From positions 51,254,363-51,318,362 of the forward strand of contig CM036756.1 in NCBI GenBank assembly GCA_020796225.1: a stretch of DNA of 64,000 bases, read 5' to 3'. Numbering within the stretch: position 1 is the stretch's first letter; each line of letters starts with the position of its first letter. The translations under genes were made by a program, and so were the position numbers. The notes beneath the pieces were generated by a model. The model was given only the letters and a program-made list of their open reading frames with translations. It made no database searches and had not been told where the DNA came from. Shown one piece after another: positions 1 to 11,484 of the stretch. The DNA comes from Arion vulgaris. Its lineage: Eukaryota > Mollusca > Gastropoda > Stylommatophora > Arionidae.

Positions 1-1956
1 AAAATCGTGGTACGTGGACTGGCATGGGACCTTGAAAATCGCCATATCCTCCCACCCACTCTCGTAGGTTACAGATCTGGGAAAGAAACATGGTGCAACG
101 CTGCGGTCTTCGCCTATGGTTTCCATGCAGGTATTGAAACATGTGCAGCAATGGTGGACTTGGAAGACGCATACAACAGAGTGCCCTATGATTATCTTAT
201 GCACCAGCTCATCAAACTCCAGGTGCATCCTTTATACATAAGATGGATAGCTGCTGCGCTGTTCAAAAGGAAGGTTGTACTGCGATGTGGTAGTTGGTTT
301 TCTGAACAGGTGACTGTACATTCCGGACTGTGCCACAGGGCTCTCCTCTTTCCCCTGTCTTATTCAATATATACACGGTGTCAATCACAGAACAACAACT
401 CGATGGCAGAGGTGGAAATATGTCATTTGCTGATGACATCCTAGTGTATAGACAAGGGAAAGACAGGGATCTAATTGCCGGTGAGATACAGAGGGAACTC
501 GACCGCATCACAGACTGGTGTGATGTCTCTGGTGCATTAGTTAACCCTACCAAAGCAGCAGTGACATGGTTCTCACTCAATAATCACACTGTTAACGCAT
601 GTACGCCTAGTGTGAAACTTCACGGTAGTGTTTTGCCCGTAGATAAATCGATGACATTTTTGGGTGTGACATTTGACCGCAGTCTGTGTTTCCGGGAACA
701 TGTTGAGTATGTCATTGTCAAGGCACGCAAAGGTTTGGCGGCAATGAGAGTCATGTCGGCTGTTAACATCGAGCAACGACTGCTTGTCATTCTGTATCAG
801 ACATTGGTCCTCTCCACCATTGAATATGCAATGGCCATCCTCACTGTCAGCAAAACGCAAATTGCAAGACTTGAAAGAATACAGAATGAAGCTATGCGCA
901 TCATCATCGGTTGCACAAGGGATACACCCTGTGTGGCGATGAGGTTTCTCCTGGATTTTCCGACCATGGAGTATAGAGTCAAGATAGCCAGAGCACGTGC
1001 CTATCTCAAAATAAGTGCCAAAAAGGATCACCCATTGCATGAACAGCTCAGCGCCAGTGGTGGACATCGGTTAAAGCGGGGCAAGTCATGGGTTTGCCGT
1101 GCCGCAGATACTGTTCAGCTGGTATGCGGGCTCAATAATATTGACTATGGAGAAGAATGGATACCGATGCCTCAAATATACTGGAACACTTTTTCAACCA
1201 TCATTAAATTTGACAAAGGTTGCAGAGAGGAAATCCCGTGGCGTTGAATGCAGACGTCAAAGCCATCATCGATGAAAATTGCAATGCAGACGACGTTGTG
1301 ATCTACACGGATGGATCGGTAGTTCGTCACGATAAGTCTGCATGGGCCTTTTCTGCAAGCTCATGTGGCAGAATGGTCAAGGAAGCCAGTGGTGCATTCA
1401 GTATGACAACAAGCAGCATGACAATGGAGGTACTGGCGGTGACCAATGCACTACTCTGGCTAGAGTCACAAAACTACACTCATGCGTGCATTTTGAGTGA
1501 CTCATTTGAGTATGATCCGAAAGGTGGAGGCCGGTTCGGTGCGCAGGCAATGGACTGAATCACTGCAGGCGTCAACAATTTGCAGAATTACACTTGTCTT
1601 TGTTCCGGGGCACATGGGTGTCGTTGGCAATGAGAGAGCAGACAGACTGGCTGGCTCTGCCGCTATATCAGACGGCCAGCCAATGGACAGAACTGACATC
1701 GTGAACGCCCTCATAGAGCGTGGCCGCAGAGAAGACCTTCATCTAAACCAATCCACGTCAACTACTAGATTGCGAGAACTGGGTGTGAAGATTGGTGGGG
1801 CAAGAAAAGAACTGTACAACAGGTATACGAGTCGGCTCATCAATCAAAATAGAACTGGTACGGTCAATCGCTGGACGCTGATGGAGATATTGCGAAGGAG
1901 ATCGGAGCACCTATGGACATGTCCGGAGTGCAACGAAGATATTCCAAACTGAAACT
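1..1956 (+). pseudogene. I/R1-type LINE: reverse transcriptase plus RNase H, decayed, runs off window start
   Basis: The 3' half of a non-LTR retrotransposon polyprotein in at least four reading-frame pieces. Reverse-transcriptase motifs come in order: DLEDAYNRVP near 160-195, then PQGSPLSPVLFNIY at 330-375 and SFADDILVY near 420-450 (the catalytic FADD box is intact). A frameshift near 330 separates the first motif from the rest. An RNase H domain follows the RT: VIYTDGSV (1300-1325), TMEVLAV (about 1420), ILSDS (about 1495), then another frame with VPGHMGVVGNERADRL (1595-1650), so the D-E-D-D active site is readable across a frameshift near 1500. The C-terminal end has a WTCPECNED cysteine motif. 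RNase H downstream of RT is typical of the I/R1 group. The 3' end is fixed by a second copy (11499-11998, minus), which ends in the same bases. Here it joins Penelope sequence directly. It is not functional. The endonuclease and ORF1 would lie left of the window. Confidence 0.85.
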
Positions 1957-2208
1957 GAAACCTGGTGTCTCTAACGCTCTTGATCTCTACATCAATAATA
2001 CTTTACACGACATTGGACTGCTCCACCCCAAACGCCTAGGACATTCTAACATGTCACCGTCCGAGTTTCGTGCTCTATCACACCTCCGTCGACGTGATGA
2101 CATTGTTATCAAACCCGCCGATAAAGTCGGTGCAATAGTTGTATGGAGCAAAGAACTATACCTTCAGGAAGGCCGCAACCAACTACTTGACACCCAGTTC
2201 TACAAAAC
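1957..2208 (+). pseudogene. Penelope-like element A, left fragment
   Basis: This encodes the stretch PGVSNALDLYI ... HLRRRDDIVIKPADK ... VVWSKELYLQ, which also occurs at 59030-59244 in PLE-C, so it is the region just upstream of the reverse-transcriptase core of a Penelope-like retroelement. The left edge begins at the 3' end of the I/R1-type LINE. The right edge is cut by the terminal inverted repeat of the Sailor transposon at 2211. The same Penelope reading resumes at 8677, immediately beyond the other Sailor terminus, so 1957-2208 and 8677-10385 were one element before the insertion. The PLE N-terminus is not present inside the window. Confidence 0.85.
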
Positions 2209-2533
2209 TATAGTTCGTTCCAAAATTCGTGATCATCTTTACCGACCGATATAAAATCATCCACTTGACAGAAATTCTTGATTTTTATATTTTTAGATAG
2301 GTAACAGTGACGACGTTTCAAAAGTATGTTTTGCCCACCCAAAACTTTAGTTATGTAAGATTTGAATTATATGTTATTACTAATTTAACAGGCGATGTTG
2401 ATTTGGTATGATTTTAGAATGTTAACAGTACGAAAGTGAAGTATTGACGTCAAGATGCCAATGTGCGCTCCACGTGCAATTCAGCAGTAGTTAAAATCGG
2501 GGATTCCGTGAAATTAATCATTTCACACTGTAT

Positions 2534-3931
2534 GTGAAAGATTGTCATGGGCGTGTCACAAACCAGTTATTTGCATTACTTGAAGCGGAAGGTACTATTT
2601 TATTATCAGTATTAGAAATGAGTTTGAAGTGTAAATTCACTACCATGCAGAAGGTGACTGCACAACTGTATAGCTACTTCTGCAGAGAAGCCAGACGTGG
2701 TGGTTTATATCACAACTTACAAGACCCGAAGAGGAGAACACAACATGCTCTTGGTATAAGTAGAATGTCATTTTGCCGTTGGATAGAACAGGACTGTAGT
2801 GATAAACGTAAATAACACAGAAAAGGCCGGAAACGGAAAACTGACGATTTCGATAAAGATGTTATTGTTAGAGAGATTCATAAAATGTTTAAGGCAAATG
2901 ATGTGGTTACACTACGTAAATTGAAATCACGTCTGCGAATTCAATGTGATATTGATATATCTAAAACCGTTTTATGGAGAGTTGTTGGGTGCAGCGGTTT
3001 CACTTTTCGGAACTCTAGTACAGGTCGGAATATAGTTTGTGAGAAAACGCATCTCTCTTGCGTTCCCGGTGAGAAAACGCATATGATAGCTGCACTATGC
3101 AAATATCTGCGGGAGATACGGAAGCGTAGGACGGAAGGTTACGATATTGTATATCTGGACGAATCATGGGTAAATGCTCACCATACGTCTGATAAAGAAT
3201 GGCAATCACTAGACGGAACTAAGAAAAAGGAAATTCCAAGCAGCAAGGGGCAACGCATTGTGATAGGTCATGCAGGTAGCAAAGCAAATGGTCTTGTCAG
3301 TGGCTCAGAACTTCTTTTTCAAGCACTGTCTACAGATGGTAGGGACTACCACACCGAAATGAACGGACTTATTTTCAGGAATTGGTTAACGAACACACTT
3401 CTGCCTGCTCTGGATAGGTCGTCGTGTATTGTAATGGACAATGCCTCCTATCATAATGTAGTGGCGCATGCAGACAAAATTCCCACCTCATCAAGCACAA
3501 AACAAGACATCATGGCGTGGCTTGCAAAAGAAAATATATCGTTTTGTTGCAACAATTTCAAAACTGAGTTGTTGCAACTGATGAGACAGACTAAGAAGTC
3601 AAAGATTTTTATAATCGATAAAGTCATTGCTAAGCACGGCCACACTTCTCTTCGATTACCACCTTACCATTCACATCTCAATCCCATTGAACTTGTGTGA
3701 GTTGCAGTCAAAGGTCAAGTTGCAGCAGTAAACAAGACTTTCAAACTTCGTGATGTAAAAGTCCTAACACGTGATGCCCTCGCAAAAATAGATATAGAAT
3801 ACTGGAACAAATGTGAAGAGCATGTGCTCCGAGAAGAAGAGGCATATTGGCAACGAGATGGTTTGTATTTTCCCCAGCCCGCAGCAGTAGTTAATCTCTT
3901 CGACTCTTTAGACTCCGAATCTAATAGCTAA
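2534..3931 (+). pseudogene. Sailor (DD82E) transposase, two in-frame stops
   Basis: One reading frame runs the whole length, broken by TAA at 2813-2815 and TGA at 3698-3700; copy 2 reads tryptophan at the second site. It ends at TAA 3929-3931. Order of parts: a possible N-terminal helix-turn-helix (around 2655-2780), a second HTH-like segment (VTLRKLKSRLRI, about 2910-2950), then the DDE catalytic domain with YLDESWV, VMDNASYHN and YHSHLNPIEL. In copy 2 the second and third acidic residues are separated by 82 residues; here the spacing is 83 because of a one-codon difference after NASYHN. A local duplication (GEKTH repeated, about 3041-3085) adds roughly 10 codons relative to copy 2. The DDE fold catalyses cut-and-paste transposition in the nucleus at TA targets. 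With two stops this copy should be inactive. ATG 2534 is only the first available methionine; the true start is uncertain. Confidence 0.85.
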
Positions 3932-3989
3932 CATCCCATTTGCTTTCACCTTCACCAATTGCCTCACAATACCAGGGACTGGCAACAAC

Positions 3990-5652
3990 ACGGCCTTCTC
4001 TATGTGTATTCGCACAGACTAACTATTGACTGTTACTATTGGGAAACGCCGATCTAGACAATACATCTTGCAGATGTTAGAAACTTGTTGTTGGGTGCAT
4101 GTGTGTATTACAGAAGAAGTTTTATGATGAGTAGCTATAGTTGTTGCTCTCACATACTATTTAAGTTTAATTTTATACAGAATACTTCAGAATGAGGAGT
4201 AATTTATATATGATTACTAGTGTACTTACATCAACTTATGGTAGTCTCTCATCAGTTATCCATGAATAAGTAAACCACATGTTTGTACAACACCACAGCT
4301 TCTGGTTTGTCGTGGCCAAGAACTTTTGTTACATTATGTCAAAGGAGATCAATAGTCTATGTGACAACTTTTGTTACATTATGTCGAATGAGATCAATAG
4401 TCTACATACCAACTTTTATTACATTATGTCGAATCAGATCAATAGTCTACATGACAACTTTTGATACATTATATCGAAGGAGGTCAATAGTCTACATGAC
4501 AACTTTGATACATTATGTCGAAGGAGATCAATAATCTACATGACAACTTCTGATACATTATATCGAATGAGGTCAATAGTCTACATGACAACTTTTGATA
4601 CATTATGTCGAAAGAGATCAAGTCTATGTGACAGCTTTTGATACATTGTGTCCGAAGAGATCACTAGTGATACAAGTTAACAAGGGAAAACAAAATGCTG
4701 TGCCAATCAATTTTCACCACACTACAACTTGATTAGCACATAAACTAAACAGTATTACACAAATATATTTATCCACTACTGAATTTTGCTCATTTCCTTT
4801 TTTGTGAAGAAGCAGCTTGCTGAACATTGCATTGAACATTCCTGATTTTTATATCATTGTTGAGGAAAATGTTGGAACCGCAGACAATAAAATATTTATT
4901 TTTGAGCTCCCAGACATATACAGTACTGTCTAATGAGAATTTCATGTAACTGGTAGTTACAATTTGTATGACAATCTCCTTATGGTTTGACGTGGCTAAG
5001 AACTTATCTTCATATCCAGATGATATGAGGACAGATCAAGTTCAATTTAATGTCATAAATGCAAAACACTAAGTGTTATTGCTATACCATTTTCTGTTAT
5101 CTGGAGTTTTGACCATATGCAACTGTTCAGGGAGGAATTGGAGTTTTTTCTCTGGCACAAAACTAGTGCTTGTTGTGGTAGATGATAAACTAATTGCTTC
5201 AACCAGATTATCATGTGCCATTGTCATGTAATAGTCAACAGTTGGTGCTTTTCTAAATCTTTGCATGATTTACTTGTTAAATAAACTTAAATGCTACATA
5301 TATAATTATAATCGTAATTTGATCTACATTTTGGTACACATCACTTACTAGCTAGGCATCGTTATTTTGTTGCTATGTTTACAACACTGACAACAGTTAT
5401 GTTTACTGAACAAGGTACTTGTTAAATTATCTTATATTATACATATATAATTACAATCGTAATTTAATCTACATTTTGGTACACATCACTTACTAGGCAT
5501 CGTTATTTTGTTGTTATGTTTACTAAAGAAGTCCGTTTGAGTCCGTATGTTTACTAAAATGTCCCTATGTTTACTAAACACGTTTGAATAATCCGCCTCA
5601 CCCTCCATCTTGACAAATATTGCACGAAGGCCAGTATTTACGATGGCCGCGG
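3990..5652 (-). mobile_element. P/THAP-like DNA transposon copy 1 (non-autonomous)
   Basis: The ends are flanked by an 8-bp direct repeat GCAACAAC (3982-3989 and 5653-5660), the size expected for P-element-like transposons. The body matches copies at 38869-41183 and 49113-50550. On the minus strand, near 5350 and 5490, there are two versions of a THAP-type start (MPSK.CVPKCRSNYD, with a stop inside) and a 65-codon open piece (5069-5266) that matches the C-terminal part of the 49324-49770 protein. No complete transposase is present, so it is probably non-autonomous or dead. The left terminus is degenerate; the right terminus carries the ATGGCCANCGTA-like inverted repeat. Assignment to P elements rests on the THAP start and TSD length, so other THAP-bearing transposons remain possible. 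Confidence 0.6.
4331..4680 (+). repeat. 45-bp minisatellite inside P/THAP-like element
   Basis: About seven to eight copies of a 45-bp unit containing ACATTATGTCGAAGGAGATC and AATAGTCTACATGACAACTT, some copies with small deletions. The same array lies at the homologous place in the copy at 39722-40190, but the third copy of the transposon lacks it. Since 45 is a multiple of three, it leaves spurious open frames. Confidence 0.9.
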
Positions 5653-5891
5653 GCAACAACTACCAAAGGTACGTCAATTTGATCGCCAAAAATAATATCA
5701 ACATAAAAACACTCATGAAGAAAAAGCTAACCATGTCACATTGCTTTTATAATATGTAATAGGGTTACGCCTTTGCAAACAGTCGCCACCATTTTGTGTA
5801 TTACTGTAAATTCTAAACTTTGATATCATTTTGTTGTGCTTATGCAAAATTATATAACAAAAATCGTTTTTTTGCATCAACTAAGCTACCT

Positions 5892-8533
5892 TATTTTGGT
5901 CCTCAATATGACAATACTGCAGTGTTATGCACCAACAAACGAGGCTGACGATGATAAGAAAGACACATTTTTATGAGCAACTACAAGATGAAATTAACAA
6001 GACCCAAAAACATGACCTGTTAGTAGTAATGGGGGACTTTAATGCCAAGGTTGGAAGTGATAATGTAGGGGTAGAGAGAGCTATAGGAAAACAAGGAATA
6101 AACACAATGAATGAGAATGGAGAAAGACTGGCGGAGTTATGTATGCTGTCAAACTTAGTAATTGGAGGTACCATCTTTGCACATAAGGAAATTCATAAAC
6201 TTACTTGGCACTCACCAGATGGAGTGACCAGGAATCAGATTGACCATACGTGCATAAATACACAATTTAGAACATCATTGCTGGATGTCCGTGCATACAG
6301 AGGGCAGATATAGAAAGTGATCAAAATTAAGTGATCATAGGTAAATTGAAAATGAAATTGAAAATTCATCATACTAAAAAAGAACAACTGCGAATAGACA
6401 GTCAAAGGCTACAAAATAAAGAAGTAAAACAGGAATATCAGCTTGAACTTAAGAATAGGTTCGAGTTACTCAATGGTGAAAATGAACAGAACATTGAAGA
6501 CAAATAGACTAAGATAAAGGACACGCTATTGAGGGCAGCAAATAGTAGCGCAGGATTAAAGACGAAAGACAGAAAACCCTGGACAAGCGATGACACCTGG
6601 AAATGTATTCACGAAATAAGATAGATGAAACTAGCGATATTTAATATTAAGGATGCAACAGATGAAATCCAAGCTAAAGAGGAATATAGACTAAAAGACA
6701 AGGAAGTGAAAAGAGCGGCTAGAAGAGATAAAAGAGCATATGTCAATCGACTGGCTGAAGAAGGGAAAAGGCAGCTAAGACTGGAAACAGTAAAATGCTA
6801 TACAATACACTAAAACAACTTACTGGAACTTTTGTTTCAAAGGATGGCCCAATCAAGAGTAAGGATGGTAAAGTTCTAACATCAGATACCGAGCAGAAGA
6901 AAAGATGGACAGAACATTTTGAAGAAATATTAAATAGACCTGATCCACCAGTACTACTCAAGTTTGACGAAAAGGCAAGAAACAGCTCCCTACCAATTAG
7001 CGAAGAAATGATAAGTGTAGCTGAGGTCAAGGAGGCAATCGATTCCTTGATAAACAATAAGGCAGCAGGTGATGACAACATTACTGCAGAAATGCTCAAA
7101 GCGGCTGATGTTACAACTATTAGCCAGGTTCAAGAACTATTTAATAAAGTATGGGAAGAAGAAACTGTCCCAGATCAATGGAAGAAGGGAATAATTGTTA
7201 AGTTCCCCAAAAAAGGTGATCTCAAAGATTGTAACAACTGGAAAGGGATCACCCTATTATCAGTAATTATGACCAAGACTTTCTGCAAAATCATTCTTAA
7301 TAGAATCAAAGGAGCAGTGGACACAACCTGAGAGAAGAACAAGCTGGTTTTAGACCTGGGAAAAGCTGCTTAGACCAAATAATTACCCTACGACTAATTT
7401 TGGAGGAACATATTGAGAAGCAACAACCACTCATACTAAATTTCATCGATTTTAAAAAAACCTTTGATAGTCTACACAGAATCTCTCTGTGGAATATTCT
7501 GAGATGCTATGGAATACCAGACAAAATAATAAACATTATTAAGAGCCTCTATGATGGTTCACGGTGTGCGGTTCGCACTGATGGTGACACAGCTACTGGT
7601 TTATGGTTGAAACCGGAGTAAAGCAAGGCTGTATTCTATCTCCGCTATTGTTTGGAGTGGCCATTGACTGGGTGATGCGAAAATGTTGCAGGGGCGAAAC
7701 TGGCATCGATTGAGAAGAAAATAGTCAACTAGAAGATTTGGATTTTGCAAATGATATTGCCTTGTTAAGTAGAAACAACCAAGATATGCAAAGAAAAACA
7801 GACAACTTGTCATCTATAGCATCAAAAGTTGGACTGCAGATAATCTATGAAAAAACAAATATAATGAAGACACCTACGGCAAGTAATGCAGATATCACAC
7901 TGGAATCTAAAATGATAAAAATAACAGCAGTTCACCTATTTAGGTAGCAATTTTGATTGCACAGGAAATGTTAAAAAGAAATTATGATACGAATTGTCAA
8001 AGCAACATCACCTTTTAAAAGTCTAAATAAATTATGGAACTGCAAGTTATATAGTATTAAAACTAAATTACGAATTTTCAATTCAAATGTTGTATCAATC
8101 CTAACATATGCCAGCGAGAGTTGGAAAATGACTAAAGATATAGAAAGCAAGTTGAATGCATTTGAAAATAGATGTCTGCGAAAAATAATGAATATAAAAT
8201 GGAACGAATTCAGGAGAAGTGATGAAATCAGAGATATGTCTGGTCAACCACTAGTGACAACTGTTATAAGAAAGAGAAGATGGAGATATGTTGGGCACAC
8301 CTTGTGGAGAAATGATCAACGAATATCAAAGCAGACATTGAAGGGGTGTAAAGGGTTCAAGAAAGAGAGGTCGACCTAAAGAGACCCTGAAACGAACTTT
8401 GCTGAGAGAGGTAGGAAATATCGGTTTCAGTTCCATGGAGGAGATTGAGCTAGTTGCCCAGGATAGAGCGGTATGGAGAAATTACTTACAGGCCCTATGT
8501 AACGTATAACGGTACGAGAGGAATTATTATTAT
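5892..8533 (+). pseudogene. RTE-like LINE, 5'-truncated, many frameshifts
   Basis: A 10-bp target duplication TAAGCTACCT (5882-5891, 8534-8543) brackets the element. It starts inside the apurinic-type endonuclease (YAPTNEADDD near 5920, VVMGDFNAKVG near 6030, QIDHTCI near 6240). The RT follows in several frames: VKEAIDSLINNKAAGDDNI (about 7030), FIDFKKTFDSLHR (about 7445), GVKQGCILSPLLF (about 7610) and FANDIALLS (about 7745). The catalytic FADD box reads FAND, so it is defective even apart from the frameshifts. The C-terminal part has CLRKIMNIKWNEF and RRWRYVGHTLWRN and ends near 8508, followed by an (ATT)n-like tail. A near-identical 3' end lies at 43165-43545. The domain order (endonuclease-RT, short ORF, microsatellite tail) suggests RTE-type; the clade is inferred, not computed. 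Confidence 0.85.
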
Positions 8534-8676
8534 TAAGCTACCTACCAATTAGTTAAACATGGATTCGTAAAGTCGTGAGATAAATAAGGCTGCATGCAAA
8601 AAATTACTTGTATCCATCAGATAGATTTCGTACAAATTAAACCTTAGTGTGATCACAAATTTTGGAACGAACTATA

Positions 8677-10385
8677 GTTCTTCTGATGTAACACTATCTA
8701 ACAATAGTAAAGTCCGTACAGTAATTAAGAACTTAATTGCCTCTAACGACCTTCCTACCGGCGCATCATCACTTGTTGTCATCGATAGCTGTTTGGGCAA
8801 ACCCGAATTTTATATGCTCCCTAAAATTCATAAACTGAACAATCCTGATAGGCCCATCGTTTCTGCTTGCTCTTGTCCTACGGAACATATCTCCGAATTT
8901 CTTGATAGTATCTTCAATCCTATAGTCATTACACTACCTTCATTCTTGAAAGATACGAACCACACTTTGTCTGTTTTCTCTTCCATTGAGTTGTTGCCTG
9001 GCAGGACTTAACGTCTCTTTCTCCTTGATATGTGCTCATTGTACACCTCCATACCTCATTCCGACGGACTTCTAGCTCTCCAGTTCTTTCTCGACATGAG
9101 AACTAACCCACTTGTCTCCACCTCGGCTCTCCTTCGTCTTGCAGAACTAGTTCTCACTCTCAACTCCTTTCAGTTCAATGACCAGTTCTTTGAGCAGATC
9201 AGTGGGGTCGCCATGGGTACTAAAATGGGACCCAGTTATGCTTGTCTATTCATGGGTCATCTTGAACACCTAGTATGGAATTCCTATGATGGCCCTCTTC
9301 CGTCCATGTATCATAGATACATTGATGATTGTATTGGCATTACCGATATGCCTGAAGCTGATTTGTCACGCTTCATTAATTTCATTAATGGCTTCAATCC
9401 TGCCATTCGGTTTACATCTCACATCTCTACCTCTTGTGTCAACTTTCTTGACATCACTATCACCATCAGCCTATCAACCATCACTACATCAGTATACTAC
9501 AAGATTACTGATTCACATAGTTTTCTCCTATATACCTCTTCCCATTTCCAGGCTTGTTGTGACTCTTTACCATTCTCTCCACTCTTGCGCCTTCGTCGCC
9601 TCTGTAGCGAGGACGTTGATTTTCTCGATAGAGCTCACGAGATGCTTGATTTCTTCCGCAAGCACCTATACCCGGAGAATGTGCTTGTATCTGCTATGCA
9701 GCGCGTTCAGCAAATTTCTCGCCAGGAGACCCTCTCTAACCAGCATAGAACTTCCAATTCTGACAGGGTGAAACTTATCTTAACTTTCCACTCTCATAGT
9801 TCCCTTGTGAAGAAAGTCTTATTCCGTCATCTCTCCATTCTTCATTCTGATCCTGAGACACGTTCAGTCTTCCAACACTATCCTTTGGTGGCGTACAGAC
9901 GGGACAGAAGTCTTACGGATATTTTGGTTCACATTCGCCTCAAGCCTAATACCCAGAGTCATTTTGGCACCATCCAGTGTGGCCGTCGGCGCTGCAACAC
10001 GTGTGTCTATGTAATACAGACACGCACTGTGTCATTTTCAAAAGCCACGTTTGTTATTGAAGACAGTTTCACGTGCGAGTCCCGGAATATTATCTATGCC
10101 ATTACCTGCAAGCGGTGCAACAAGGCCTATATTGGGAAAACCGGCAAGAGGCTCAGTGACCGATTCGCCCAACACTTGCGCGATATACACCAATGCTCTG
10201 TGACCCCTGTAGCTACTCATTTCAATGATAATGGCCATTCAGGAGCTTGCGATGTCCAGGTCACAGCCATCCGATCATGTTCCTCTGATGATCGTAGTCG
10301 ATTTGCTCTGGAGAACCGTTTTATTTCGTTATATGGTACCTTGCGGCCTCTTGTACTCAACACATTACATTCCTATGCTTCTTAG
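8677..10385 (+). pseudogene. Penelope-like element A: reverse transcriptase plus GIY-YIG endonuclease, one nonsense codon
   Basis: A single frame runs to TAG/TAA-free 10382 except for TAA at 9009-9011, where PLE-C reads TAC (tyrosine). RT landmarks are FYMLPKIHKL (about 8810), CSLYTSIPHSD from 9033, GVAMGTKMGPSYACL (about 9205) and YHRYIDDCIGI with the catalytic YIDD at about 9318. The linker holds the cysteine pattern CGRRRCNTC (about 9978-10005). The C-terminal GIY-YIG nuclease shows IIYAITCKRC, AYIGKTGKRLSDRF and the ALENRF glutamate. This architecture is diagnostic of Penelope-like retroelements, which prime reverse transcription at chromosomal nicks. The upstream coding part sits at 1957-2208, displaced by Sailor. 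Apart from the nonsense codon and the Sailor insertion it is well preserved, so it is a relatively young copy. Confidence 0.92.
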
Positions 10386-10700
10386 TACTTTCTCATCTCA
10401 TGCCTTGTAATCTATATGTGTATTTGCTTCATATAAGTTATATTTTCACTTGATTGTTTATTGTTTCTCTTCTTTTCCACTTCTAGTTTTGTGTTTCACT
10501 CATTTCGTTATTCGTTTTTATTCCCAGATTTTCATTAGATACTTTTGAATGTTTCTGTAACCGTCCATTTGTAAGTGTTCTTTTAATTCTTCACTCCTGT
10601 TGTATCGTTTGCTTGATAAAGGCCTTTTGGTCGAAACGTTGCTGTTTATCGTCACTGTTTCTGTATTTTGTAAAACTATAGTGCTTTGTTTGTACGTGTT
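10386..10700 (+). other. PLE-A 3' untranslated region
   Basis: This matches the region after PLE-C (60994-61320) up to about ACGTGTTTAACTAT, so it is the element's 3' tail rather than unique DNA. It contains the hairpin module at 10611-10643. From 10700 to 10854 the sequence is simple and rich in ATCAC with no recognisable feature apart from the pyrimidine tract before the exon at 10855. Confidence 0.7.
10611..10643 (+). ncRNA. Hammerhead-like hairpin module of PLE 3' end
   Basis: The module reads TTGATAAAGGCC, a short loop, then GGTCGAAACG. GGCC pairs with GGTC (one G-U) and is followed by GAAA, resembling stem II plus the 3' core strand of a hammerhead ribozyme. Penelope-like elements are known to carry hammerhead motifs. 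The 5' core strand departs from the expected CUGANGA, so catalysis is doubtful. Related modules occur at 17771-17812 (minus), 57849-57880 and 61224-61257. Confidence 0.4.
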
Positions 10701-10854
10701 TAACTATCATCACTAAAATCAATAGTCTACAGTATCATCACCAATATCACAAATCTACTATTTCACCTTCCAAATATTATCACTAGATACTACCTCACAA
10801 TCGACATTCTCCTGTTTCCATTAATCTTACACATTTCTTAAATTCTTTTTGCAG

Positions 10855-10983
10855 GAAAAGGTCACGATATAGATGTGACATTTAGTGCCCTGAAAGAAAA
10901 GATCATGCAGGAATCTATTACTATAATTAGTAATATCGACCCATCTAGGACCCTTGTATTGGAGTTACATGCTAGAGTTTTAG
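10855..10983 (+). CDS. Candidate internal exon of a host gene (unrecognised)
   Basis: A 129-nt block preceded by a pyrimidine-rich acceptor ending TTTTTGCAG and followed by a donor GTAATG. One frame is open throughout. Two bases from the previous codon lead in, then KGHDIDVTF, ALKEKIMQESI, SNIDPSRTLVLELHARVL, and one base is left over. Composition is non-repetitive and looks coding, unlike neighbouring transposon debris; I do not recognise the family. The outgoing phase (one leftover base, G) is compatible with the incoming phase of the candidate terminal exon at 29167-29257, which would give an intron of about 18 kb filled with repeats. No upstream exon is visible, because the DNA immediately left is Penelope sequence. 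It could instead be a chance open frame between consensus-like splice sites. Confidence 0.45.
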
Positions 10984-11204
10984 GTAATGTTTTCATTAAT
11001 GTTGTGTTATCTATTATTAAATGTGAACATCTATACATTACTACTACTAGTACTATCAAACCTTCTTGTTCTCAGTGGACAGTGGAGCTGCAACTGTTCC
11101 TTTTCATTATTCAATTCAACTCTAATATTGGGCTGTGTATTTAGTTCTACCAGTGAGACTCCAATCACCTGGTCCTTCGCTGTACTAGATAATAAATAGA
11201 TATA

Positions 11205-11484
11205 TACAGAAAGAACTCAAAATTAAAGAAAACTTGCTGATGCTACAAATAAGAATGAGAAAATTGAGATATTTTGGACATTTAAAGAGACACAAAGGAC
11301 TGGAGAAGACCATCATGGAAGTAGGCATCTCGGCAAAGAGAAGAAGAGGAAGACCATGGAGAAGATGGATCCAAGCTGTAACTGATGGTTTGAGCATGAC
11401 TGCTGCAGAGGCTGGATATCTGTCCTATGCGAGAGAGAAATTCTGAAGAACTGTTACGGTGCCAAAGTTCTGCTCAATACAAGC
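11205..11484 (+). pseudogene. LINE 3' end (C-terminal fragment)
   Basis: A severely 5'-truncated LINE encodes only the C-terminal LRYFGHLKRHKGLEKTI ... KRRRGRPWRRWIQ ... MTAAEAGYL region, stopping near 11446. After it comes the family's 3' tail ending CAAGCTATTTGATGATGAT (to 11498). The same C-terminus and tail occur on the minus strand at 25683-25990. The tail was later used as a target by the LINE at 11499-11998. The left flank (11170-11195) resembles one unit of the 44-bp array that begins on the other side, so the LINE inserted into or next to that repeat. Confidence 0.8.

Larger units (their letters stand above)
2209..8676 (+). mobile_element. Sailor-type (DD82E) DNA transposon copy 1, with nested insertions
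   Basis: The termini are inverted repeats of about 25 bp: 2211-2235 starts TAGTTCGTTCCAAAATTC, and 8650-8674 is its reverse complement with one mismatch. TA dinucleotides flank both ends (2209-2210, 8675-8676), as expected for the IS630-Tc1-mariner group. The element splits a Penelope-like reading frame that resumes on the other side. It carries its own transposase remnant (2534-3931). It was itself hit by a P/THAP-like element (3990-5652) and an RTE-like LINE (5892-8533). Removing both insertions and their duplicated targets leaves about 2.14 kb, close to the about 2.0 kb of copy 2 (51951-56017) treated the same way. The two copies share the terminal pattern TAG..CGTT.CAAAA. Confidence 0.85.

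Noticed and set aside
10611..10643. Active hammerhead ribozyme
   Set aside because: The 5' catalytic strand does not match CUGANGA, so only a ribozyme-like or degenerate hairpin can be claimed.
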